Of a DNA stretch of 5,234 bases, positions 1-5,234 are shown one piece after another. A program made the translations under genes and the position numbers. How positions within the stretch are numbered: position 1 is the first letter of the stretch; every line of letters starts with the position of its first letter. The stretch is taken from positions 1-5,234 of the forward strand of contig PALY01000123.1 in the NCBI GenBank assembly GCA_002707085.1. Direction: 5' to 3'. This DNA is from Deltaproteobacteria bacterium (GTDB lineage Bacteria > Myxococcota_A > UBA796). Below the pieces are notes generated by a model, which worked only from the letters and a program-made list of their open reading frames with translations, was not told the origin of the DNA and searched no databases.

Positions 1-1
1 T

Positions 2-334
2 GACTACGAGAACTACCTCTCTTTGTTTCGCAACATGTCGAACTTCATGTGTCGCCCAAATGTGATCGTGTACCTGGATGTAAAACCAGAACGTTCCATG
101 GAACGGATTCGTGAACGCAGCCGCGACGTAGAGTCAGGCATTAGCCTGGAATATCTGACGGCTTTGTACGACGGATATGAAGAATTTGTAGCCAATATCT
201 CTCGCACCATTCCCGTCATCCGAGTGGATTGGGACAGATTCCGTGATGTTGATGACATCGCCTCCCGCATCGAAGAAGAATACCTGCGGGGCAGTTTCCT
301 AAGAGAGGTCAACTGGGAGCCGACACGCGGATAG
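2..334 (+). CDS. Deoxynucleoside kinase, C-terminal half (partial, 5' end outside window)
   Basis: The open frame enters from the left edge (first full codon at 2) and ends at TAG 332-334, giving 110 visible residues; family members are usually about 200-220 residues, so roughly half is missing. Deoxynucleoside kinases phosphorylate deoxynucleosides to monophosphates in cytoplasmic salvage. The visible part fits that fold: a PNVIVYLDV strand (visible residues 19-27), then the helix and LID region RSRDVESGISLEYLTALYDG (residues 38-57). This closely parallels the dCK/dGK LID pattern 'RGRxxExGIxLEYLxxLxxxxE', whose arginines contact the phosphates. A final strand, IPVIRVDWD, precedes the C-terminal helix. 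The P-loop and the substrate-selecting residues lie outside the window, so specificity (dA/dG versus dC/T) cannot be called. The gene converges on gpsA with only 13 bases between the stops. An internal TTG or ATG near 23-37 is not a true start, because the frame and homology continue upstream. Confidence 0.9.
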   Translation, partial: DYENYLSLFRNMSNFMCRPNVIVYLDVKPERSMERIRERSRDVESGISLEYLTALYDGYEEFVANISRTIPVIRVDWDRFRDVDDIASRIEEEYLRGSFLREVNWEPTRG

Positions 335-347
335 GACCAAGCGTCCC

Positions 348-1349
348 TTAATCCCGCTCGGCTTTCCGTTCTCTACCCAATAAATCACGCAGTGCTTCTG
401 GCACCGGTTTCGCGTCGTACAACATGGAATACACTTGTTGTGTGATGGGCATCTCTACACCTGCATGACGCCCGAGATTCAATGCGCTCTTCGTCGTCTT
501 GACTCCCTCAGCCACCTGGCCCAATTCTTCGAGAATCTGAGCCAAAGTCTTGCCTTCGCCCAGCCCCAACCCAACACGTCGGTTTCGGCTCAAATCGCCC
601 GTACAAGTCAGCACCAAATCGCCCATACCCGCCAGACCGGCCAACGTGAGAGGATTGGCTCCTCTTGCTACCGCCAAGCGGCTTATCTCAGCGAGTCCGC
701 GGGTAATAAGAGCCGCGCGAGCATTCAGCCCTGCACCAATACCGTCGGCCACCCCACACGCGATGGCAATGACATTCTTGAGTGAACCACCCAGTTCTGA
801 ACCGATCACGTCGTCGGTGTGGTAGACCCGGAAATTCCCCCCATGCAGCGCTTCTGCCACCCGATGGGTCGCCGCATCATCATGTCCAGCCACCACCACA
901 GCGGTGGGCGAATCCTCGGCAACCTCTCTGGCAAAACTCGGACCCGCCAAAGCGCACAGGCGAGCGTGTAGGTGGGTAGGCAACACATCCACGAGAACTT
1001 CGTGCATGGTCATCAACGAACCATTTTCAATGCCCTTACTCGCACAACAAACCACCGCATCCTGCTCAATAAAGGGAGCAGCTTCGCTCATGACGTGTCG
1101 AAGTACTTGGCTTGGCACCACGCTGAGTACAACTTGGGCGTCCTTCAAAACGGTCTGCAAATCCGATGAACAAACCAAGTCTTTCGGCATGGGAATACCG
1201 GGTAGATACCGCCGATTCTCTCGATGGGTCTCAATGTCCGCTGCAGCCTCTTCATTGCGAGCCCACATCCAGACCTCATCCCCAGATCTCGCAAGCTGAA
1301 TTGCCAAGGCAGAACCCCAACTTCCAGCTCCGATCACAGCACAGCGCAT
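348..1349 (-). CDS. gpsA: Glycerol-3-phosphate dehydrogenase [NAD(P)+]
   Basis: This complete 333-residue protein has the normal length for GpsA. It is a cytoplasmic enzyme that reduces dihydroxyacetone phosphate to sn-glycerol-3-phosphate, the backbone precursor of phospholipids. The N-terminal Rossmann motif is GAGSWG (residues 7-12). Other family landmarks are SVVPS (76-80), CCASKGIE (101-108, conserved Lys105), AGPSFA (135-140), GSLKNV (188-193, catalytic-type Lys191), GLNARAALITRG (207-218), GLAGMGDLVLTCT (238-250) followed by SRNRRVG, and EGVKTTKS (281-288). All key residues are present, so the enzyme should be active. The ATG at 1349-1347 is preceded by the strong Shine-Dalgarno AAGGGAGAG, and the TAA stop is at 350-348. 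The gene is second in a probable minus-strand operon, 53 bases after the AAA ATPase gene. No terminator hairpin with a T-tract was seen in the 13 bases separating it from the convergent kinase gene. Confidence 0.97.
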   Translation of the reverse strand: MRCAVIGAGSWGSALAIQLARSGDEVWMWARNEEAAADIETHRENRRYLPGIPMPKDLVCSSDLQTVLKDAQVVLSVVPSQVLRHVMSEAAPFIEQDAVVCCASKGIENGSLMTMHEVLVDVLPTHLHARLCALAGPSFAREVAEDSPTAVVVAGHDDAATHRVAEALHGGNFRVYHTDDVIGSELGGSLKNVIAIACGVADGIGAGLNARAALITRGLAEISRLAVARGANPLTLAGLAGMGDLVLTCTGDLSRNRRVGLGLGEGKTLAQILEELGQVAEGVKTTKSALNLGRHAGVEMPITQQVYSMLYDAKPVPEALRDLLGRERKAERD

Positions 1350-1352
1350 TCA

Positions 1353-1361
1353 CTCTCCCTT
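1353..1361 (-). promoter_or_regulatory. Ribosome binding site of gpsA
   Basis: On the minus strand the sequence AAGGGAGAG lies just upstream of the gpsA ATG, with five bases between the GGGAG core and the start codon. It fixes the start at 1349 and is the only strong Shine-Dalgarno in the window. It implies independent ribosome loading on gpsA even if transcription continues from the upstream ATPase gene. Confidence 0.8.
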
Positions 1362-1402
1362 CAAGCAAAGATTTCTATCCCAAGGCATGGCCATGGAATG
1401 CT

Positions 1403-2893
1403 CTATTCTGCTTCTTCCCAGTGTTCGAAAAAGTCTACGCGGTGACGATCAATGCTTGCTCTGCGGGCTCTTGGCCTGGCCCATTCCCGCAATTGTTTGA
1501 TGTGATCATCCATCGTGACTGCAAGTGGAACCGAATCCCGTGCAGCCTCAACCAGATCTTCAAAGCACAGTTGCCGCTCTTCAGCAAAAGCTGTGAACAA
1601 TGCAGACACCACAACCTGCTCCAATTCGGCACCGGAAAAACGCTCTGTCTCTTCTGCCACCTGTGTGAGATCAAATGCGTGAGGATCTCGATCACGAAGA
1701 CGAAGATGGATTTCCAAAATCTGGAGTCGTTCGTGTACATCTGGAAGATCAACAAAGAAGATGTCGTCAAAACGACCTTTACGCATCAATTCCGGTGGTA
1801 AATGCCGCACATCATTGGCCGTAGCCACAACAAACACAGGCTCAGTCTTCTCCTGCATCCACGTCAGGAACGACCCGAAGGACTGCCCGCCACCGGTCTC
1901 TGCCATGGAGATAAAACCTTTTTCAAGCTCGTCAATCCACAGCACCACTGGAGCCAATCTCTCTGCAACTCTCATCGTGGCCCGAAGGCTCTCGTCTTCC
2001 GATCCTGCCGCAGAGAATACGGCGGCCACATCCAGGCGCAGCAGAGGCATTCTCCACATGTCCGCCACCGCTTTGGCCATCATGGATTTTCCGCAACCCT
2101 GAACCCCAAGCAAGAACAATCCCTTTGGCTGAGGAAGACCAAACTTGCGGGCGCCATCCGTGAACCCTTTGGAGCGTTGTTCCAACCACTCTTTGAGGGC
2201 ATCCATCCCCCCGACGTCGTCCACCTTGCCAGCAGCGCTCCAAAACTCCAAATATCGACTTCGGCGAATCGCCTGTCGTTTTTCCTCGACCAAGGCGCTG
2301 AGATCATTTTCCGAAAAACCCTCGCCACTCATCACGATGCGCGCCAACAAACGCTTGATTTCCCGTTCGGTCAAACCCAAGCACCCGTCCACAAAACGCC
2401 AGAACCGTTCGGGAGGAAGATCCAGCTTCTCTGCCTTCACCAAAGTGGCCAGCAGTTTACCCACAGCCTCTCGCTCTGGAAGCGGAACATCGACAATCGT
2501 GATCTCCTTTTCCAGATCGACAGGAATCCGGCTGTCACAGCCCACTAAAAAGCAGGTTTGGCCACGGGGGCCAACCTTTAAAGCAAGATCACGAAGCTGC
2601 CTCAGGATCCGGGCTTCTCCCCACCATGCCGAAACATCATGAAGCACCAAGAATCCAGAATCTTTCAGTTTATCCAATGCAACCAACGCATCGGTCAACT
2701 CATGGGTTCCATCCACGGGACCCTCTGGGCCAACCAAACCTTCGGTTGCTCGCCACCGATACAACGCGTGGCTCTCCTCGGCGGCCAAACGCTCAAGGGC
2801 ACGACCAACCCGCTCTTCCTCGTGAGTCACGAGCATAAGCATCGGGTATCGGGCCCGAACGAGGGTCAGGATTCGATCCATTACTTCACGCAC
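1403..2893 (-). CDS. Ycf46-like AAA-type ATPase
   Basis: This 496-residue protein resembles the Ycf46 family of AAA ATPases throughout. The N-terminal part (about residues 1-215) opens with an LVRARYPMLMLVTHEEERV segment. It resembles a P-loop domain without a Walker A motif and ends in a helical stretch with EREIKRLLARIV. The C-terminal AAA module has DDVGGMDALKEWL (225-237), Walker A GVQGCGKS (263-270), Walker B VVLWIDELEK (316-325, Asp321/Glu322), sensor 1 VATAN (356-360), the arginine-finger segment LMRKGRFDDIFF (369-380) and sensor 2 FSGAELEQVV (419-428). It should therefore bind and hydrolyse ATP. The family is found in cyanobacteria, plastids and many other bacteria; a link to inorganic-carbon use was reported in cyanobacteria, but the biochemical role is unclear. 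The start at 2893 is GTG; an in-frame ATG at 2881 (492 residues) is equally plausible, and neither has a clear Shine-Dalgarno. The TAG stop is at 1405-1403. It is the first gene of a likely operon with gpsA. Confidence 0.93.
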   Translation of the reverse strand: MREVMDRILTLVRARYPMLMLVTHEEERVGRALERLAAEESHALYRWRATEGLVGPEGPVDGTHELTDALVALDKLKDSGFLVLHDVSAWWGEARILRQLRDLALKVGPRGQTCFLVGCDSRIPVDLEKEITIVDVPLPEREAVGKLLATLVKAEKLDLPPERFWRFVDGCLGLTEREIKRLLARIVMSGEGFSENDLSALVEEKRQAIRRSRYLEFWSAAGKVDDVGGMDALKEWLEQRSKGFTDGARKFGLPQPKGLFLLGVQGCGKSMMAKAVADMWRMPLLRLDVAAVFSAAGSEDESLRATMRVAERLAPVVLWIDELEKGFISMAETGGGQSFGSFLTWMQEKTEPVFVVATANDVRHLPPELMRKGRFDDIFFVDLPDVHERLQILEIHLRLRDRDPHAFDLTQVAEETERFSGAELEQVVVSALFTAFAEERQLCFEDLVEAARDSVPLAVTMDDHIKQLREWARPRARRASIDRHRVDFFEHWEEAE

Positions 2894-2962
2894 GGACTCA
2901 GGCTACCACCGAAATGCATTGCCTACGGGGTTGGAGTGCGGATTCCGTTATCCTGAACTCCT
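2894..2962. promoter_or_regulatory. Divergent intergenic region between the AAA ATPase and membrane protein genes
   Basis: This 69-base spacer separates two genes transcribed away from each other, so it should hold promoters for both. I could not identify a convincing -35/-10 pair on either strand. A weak -10-like TTATCC (2948-2953) lies only nine bases upstream of the rightward ATG, which would give a very short leader. The spacer contains an interrupted dyad (2933-2961) and a short AATGCATT palindrome (2913-2920). The promoter role is inferred from gene layout, not from recognisable boxes. Confidence 0.5.
2933..2961. repeat. Interrupted inverted repeat abutting a start codon
   Basis: The nested symmetry is GGAGT (2933-2937) paired with ACTCC (2957-2961), and inside it GGAT (2940-2943) paired with ATCC (2950-2953) around a six-base centre. 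It ends one base before the ATG at 2963, so it could be an operator or an RNA hairpin covering the translation start. The total is nine paired positions with a small asymmetric internal loop, so chance occurrence is possible. Confidence 0.4.
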
Positions 2963-4633
2963 ATGTCAACACGTTGGTACCAACTCACACCCCTGCTCCT
3001 TGGTGTCGTTTTTGCAGGCCTGTTCGCCGGCCCGGCACTCAATGACTGGGGGCAGTCTGCATTGGGAACCCCGGGTTCGACAGCCCCAATAGAGTTGTGG
3101 CGCATCTGGGCATATGCCGACCAAGCCAGTGGTGATGCGGTGCGAATGGGGTACCCCGCAGCCACACAACAGCTTTCAGATACCGCTCTATTGCCAACCA
3201 TGATTGCTGGTGGGTTGGCCCACCTCTTTGGAAGCGTGGTGGGTGCTTGGAATGCGACCATGCTCACGGGGTTCATGGTCCTGATCGGTGGTACGATTTG
3301 GTTGGCACAACGACTGAGTCCAACTGGGACTATTTTGGCGCGAATCACTTTTGTGATCGCAGTGGTTGGTGCGACAGGCTGGTCGCCGCTGCTGCTACAC
3401 CTTGGTGTGGGTGCAACATCATTGATGTGGACACCCCTGTTTCTGGCCCTTCTTCACATATGGATGCAGCCTCGGGCTCATTGGCTCAGTGGAGTTGCTG
3501 CAGCCACTGTCTACACGGCTGGAATGCTCGGGCCATGGCCACTGACCACACTGTTTATCGCCATGACAGTACCCATGGCTGTCATCATGACTCGCCACTT
3601 GGAAGGACGGGATTCTCTGCTAAGAACCGGGCTAAGCATGGCGCCTGGATTGCTGACTGGAGTGACAATCATCGCTTTGGAACATGCGGATTCAACGGTC
3701 TACGATGTCTCTCCTGGCCTGTTGGCGCCAGCATGGATTCACCAAGCAAAAGGCGCCCTTGTACTCCCTGCCACAGCGTCGGTCGCCCTGCCGTCATTGG
3801 GCATCCTGATACTCGCATTGGCGGGCGTGTCCGCGCGGCCTCGAGGAACCGCTGGGTGGCTCTTGGTCGCGACATGGGGAATTCTGTTGTCTGGGGGCAC
3901 AGAACCAGAAAGCACACGTTTTATGCTGCCCGCCTATCATATGGGTCAATCCATACCTGCACTCCAACAACTCTCGGCATGGTGGATGGTGGCCCCTCTT
4001 GTGTCTATTCCTTTGGGGATTGCAGCGATGAGGGGTGTCGAAGCCCTGCATAAAGTGCGACGCGACGGAATCACCTTGGGAGTTCTCCTGCTTGCATTTG
4101 TCGACCAGGCGCTTCCATCGGTCATTTACACACAGGCACACACCATCAACTCATCCGCCCCTGCTGGCGTGGCCACAGCACTTGGAACGGTGCCAAAAGG
4201 AGCGATTCTCCAACTGCCTCAGCCGAACCGCGAGCGTAGCGATGCGCACCGTCTGTGGCAGCGAACCCACGGACGATCCATATCCACGGCACCTCCACAC
4301 GGAGAGGATGGTGGGCTCCTACTCAGCTACCTTGCTCGATTGTCCGTGCAGTTCTTGCACAACCCACCCGCACGCCCCAGTGCGGACAGTCCGTTGAGTC
4401 CATCCACCTACCTTTGTGCAGCCGCAGACCTCGCGACACTGCACGACTTGGGTTTCACAGCCGTACTGCTCGATAAAAAGATTGAAGGGCACCCCGCTCA
4501 TGAGGAAATGCTGCACATGGTACTGGGAGACCCCACACATTCAAGCGAAAACGCTGTACTGTGGTCCATTCAAGATGCGATCGTTAACGATCCTCCGGAT
4601 CCCTGCGCACTGCCATCAATCACCCAAAGGTGA
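2963..4633 (+). CDS. Large polytopic membrane protein, YfhO/GT-C-like, function unknown
   Basis: This 556-residue protein has about 10-12 hydrophobic segments up to residue 390 (for example 8-25, 95-115, 127-168, 173-209, 225-239, 265-289, 296-310, 338-355 and 370-386), followed by a soluble C-terminal part of about 165 residues. After the first membrane segment comes a long loop containing APIELWRIWAYADQ (41-54), then SVVGAWNATM (91-100). The C-terminal part has GAILQLPQP (413-421), LWQRTHGRSI (431-440) and LGFTAVLLDKK (496-506). This order recalls bacterial YfhO/GT-C-like membrane proteins, which carry 'LP', 'Q..HG(R/K)P' and 'lGvryVvl' segments after the membrane block. Such proteins are thought to transfer lipid-linked sugars on the outer face of the membrane, so a glycosyltransferase role is inferred and not shown. 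The basic segment expected after the LPAYHMGQSIPAL part (often R.P.RF) is absent here. The start is fixed: an in-frame TGA lies at 2954-2956, and the ATG at 2963 precedes the first membrane segment. No Shine-Dalgarno is visible. The TGA stop is two bases from the convergent permease gene's stop. Confidence 0.9.
   Translation: MSTRWYQLTPLLLGVVFAGLFAGPALNDWGQSALGTPGSTAPIELWRIWAYADQASGDAVRMGYPAATQQLSDTALLPTMIAGGLAHLFGSVVGAWNATMLTGFMVLIGGTIWLAQRLSPTGTILARITFVIAVVGATGWSPLLLHLGVGATSLMWTPLFLALLHIWMQPRAHWLSGVAAATVYTAGMLGPWPLTTLFIAMTVPMAVIMTRHLEGRDSLLRTGLSMAPGLLTGVTIIALEHADSTVYDVSPGLLAPAWIHQAKGALVLPATASVALPSLGILILALAGVSARPRGTAGWLLVATWGILLSGGTEPESTRFMLPAYHMGQSIPALQQLSAWWMVAPLVSIPLGIAAMRGVEALHKVRRDGITLGVLLLAFVDQALPSVIYTQAHTINSSAPAGVATALGTVPKGAILQLPQPNRERSDAHRLWQRTHGRSISTAPPHGEDGGLLLSYLARLSVQFLHNPPARPSADSPLSPSTYLCAAADLATLHDLGFTAVLLDKKIEGHPAHEEMLHMVLGDPTHSSENAVLWSIQDAIVNDPPDPCALPSITQR
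2973..2984. repeat. 12-base perfect palindrome in the first codons of the membrane protein gene
   Basis: GTTGGTACCAAC reads the same on both strands and sits 10 bases after the A of the start codon, across codons 4-8. Together with the dyad ending at 2961 it makes the 5' end of this gene rich in inverted repeats. It could be a repressor half-site pair or chance. Confidence 0.35.
4579..4592. repeat. 14-base perfect palindrome near the convergent gene ends
   Basis: GATCGTTAACGATC is perfectly self-complementary and lies about 40 bases before the membrane protein stop. For the leftward permease transcript it lies 44-57 bases past the stop. In RNA it could form a five-base stem with a UUAA loop. 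No T-tract follows on either strand, so it is not a standard intrinsic terminator. Confidence 0.4.
4620..4633. repeat. Small hairpin at the tail-to-tail junction
   Basis: TCACC (4620-4624) and GGTGA (4629-4633) form a five-base stem around a four-base loop. The right arm contains the stop codon of the rightward gene, and for the leftward gene the stem starts two bases after its stop. It is a weak hairpin without a T-tract, possibly a bidirectional attenuating structure. Confidence 0.3.
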
Positions 4634-4635
4634 AC

Positions 4636-5234
4636 TCATACCAAGTCTGCGAACTTATCTCGGTGATGGTGGAACACCGAATATCCGATCACCAAACAGA
4701 TACCGGCCACGATGACGGAAACGATGATGGAGTGCGGATGCGGAAACCGATGATTCAACATGAGTTCCTGAACCACCCCAACCAAGTGCGCGATGGGGTT
4801 GAGTTGAAGGAGCAGTTTGAATCGAACAGGGTAGACATTCGCTGGGTAAAAAATAGGCGTCACAAACATTCCGAGCAACAGCACGCTCTGCAGCCAATGT
4901 CCGGTGTCGCGGAAATACACATTCATGGTGGCAAGCAGCAAACCAATGCCCAGCACGAGGGCGGTTTGAACCACCACCACCAAGGGCACCAAAAGCAAGT
5001 GCCAACTCAATCCATGGCCAAAGGCCACCGCAGCGCCACACAACACACTGAGACGAATGCACTGATTGAGAACCGCACTGACGATCAGATGCGCCGGAAG
5101 AACGATGGCTGGAAAATTCAACTTCTTAATCAAATGCGCATGTTCTGTGATCGAGCGCGTCGCCCGAGTCACGCCTTCGGCGAAGGCCATCCAAGTGACC
5201 ATTCCACCAAAAAGAAACAACGCATAGTTGGACC
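4636..5234 (-). CDS. ABC-2 type permease of a polysaccharide exporter (Wzm/TagG-like), partial
   Basis: The frame is open to the right edge and stops at TGA 4638-4636, giving 198 visible residues; the family is usually about 260-280 residues, so the N-terminal cytoplasmic part and first membrane helix are missing. The visible part begins SNYALFLFGGMVTWMAFAEG, then VTRATRSITEHAHLIKKLNFPAIVLP (visible residues 21-46). This is the typical cytoplasmic loop that couples to the ATPase. Later come NVYFRD (104-109), TPIFYP (125-130) and NPIAHLVGVVQELML (145-159), all hallmarks of the Wzm/KpsM/TagG/RfbA permeases, and a final membrane helix at about 168-187. Such a permease works with a nucleotide-binding partner (Wzt/TagH-like) to move undecaprenyl-linked O-antigen, capsule or teichoic acid precursors across the inner membrane. 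The ATPase gene is not in the window and is often adjacent. A TTG at 5220-5218 is not the start, because conserved sequence continues upstream to the edge. Confidence 0.93.
   Translation of the reverse strand, partial: SNYALFLFGGMVTWMAFAEGVTRATRSITEHAHLIKKLNFPAIVLPAHLIVSAVLNQCIRLSVLCGAAVAFGHGLSWHLLLVPLVVVVQTALVLGIGLLLATMNVYFRDTGHWLQSVLLLGMFVTPIFYPANVYPVRFKLLLQLNPIAHLVGVVQELMLNHRFPHPHSIIVSVIVAGICLVIGYSVFHHHRDKFADLV

Noticed and set aside
334..346. GGAC/GTCC hairpin between the kinase and gpsA stops as a terminator
   Set aside because: The stem is only four bases, with no extension and no T-tract on either strand.
1386..1395. CATGGCCATG palindrome in the ATPase-gpsA gap
   Set aside because: Ten bases with no extended stem and no position relative to a promoter box; chance is sufficient. 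It mainly reflects two nearby ATG codons.
1166..2548. Long open frames on the + strand across the AAA ATPase region (about 211 and 248 codons)
   Set aside because: They run antisense to a well-matched AAA ATPase and its junction with gpsA. Their translations are rich in His, Ser, Pro and Cys with no recognisable domain, as expected for shadow frames.
3148..3157. GGGGTACCCC palindrome
   Set aside because: A ten-base symmetry inside coding sequence for a Met-Gly-Tyr-Pro stretch, with no regulatory context.
3247..4053. 268-codon + strand frame inside the membrane protein gene
   Set aside because: It overlaps the membrane protein in another frame. Its Cys/His/Trp-rich composition looks like an out-of-frame reading, whereas the 2963 frame has coherent membrane segments.
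5173..5187. GCCTTC-GGC-GAAGGC inverted repeat
   Set aside because: It lies in the permease coding sequence and is explained by the codons of the conserved FAEG stretch.
4636..5220. Permease gene starting at the TTG at 5220
   Set aside because: The frame stays open to the window edge and the residues upstream (SNYA) match the family, so the true start lies beyond the window.

Overview
The window looks like ordinary chromosome from a Gram-negative-type bacterium of moderate GC (mid-50s percent by eye). It is densely coded, with five protein genes and only two gaps longer than 50 bases. The gene set suggests a 'delta-proteobacterial'-grade lineage such as Myxococcota, Bradymonadota or Bdellovibrionota: a bacterial deoxynucleoside kinase, a Ycf46-type AAA ATPase, a large YfhO/GT-C-like membrane protein and a polysaccharide-type ABC-2 permease. 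That placement is an inference from protein flavour and is weakly supported. I saw no RNA genes, insertion sequences, CRISPR arrays or phage genes.

Left part (1-2893): the C-terminal half of a deoxynucleoside kinase on the + strand runs into the window. It converges on a two-gene minus-strand unit, which reads right to left as a Ycf46-like AAA ATPase (2893 to 1403) and then gpsA, glycerol-3-phosphate dehydrogenase (1349 to 348). The 53-base gap between these two carries a good Shine-Dalgarno for gpsA. They are probably co-transcribed from the 69-base divergent spacer at 2894-2962.

Right part (2963-5234): a 556-residue polytopic membrane protein is transcribed rightward from the same spacer. 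Its plan is an amino-terminal membrane block followed by a soluble C-terminal part with the 'LP...WQ..HGR' type of motif, which recalls bacterial YfhO/GT-C-like membrane glycosyltransferases. It ends two bases from the stop codon of a leftward ABC-2 permease of the Wzm/TagG type, whose N-terminus lies beyond the right edge. This end of the window therefore probably borders a cell-surface polysaccharide biosynthesis and export locus.

The genes fall into housekeeping (nucleotide salvage, phospholipid precursor) and envelope-glycan functions. I did not find a convincing new multi-gene system. The less explained items are the uncharacterised membrane protein, a set of inverted repeats around its start (2933-2961 and 2973-2984), and two more at its tail-to-tail junction with the permease gene (4579-4592 and 4620-4633).
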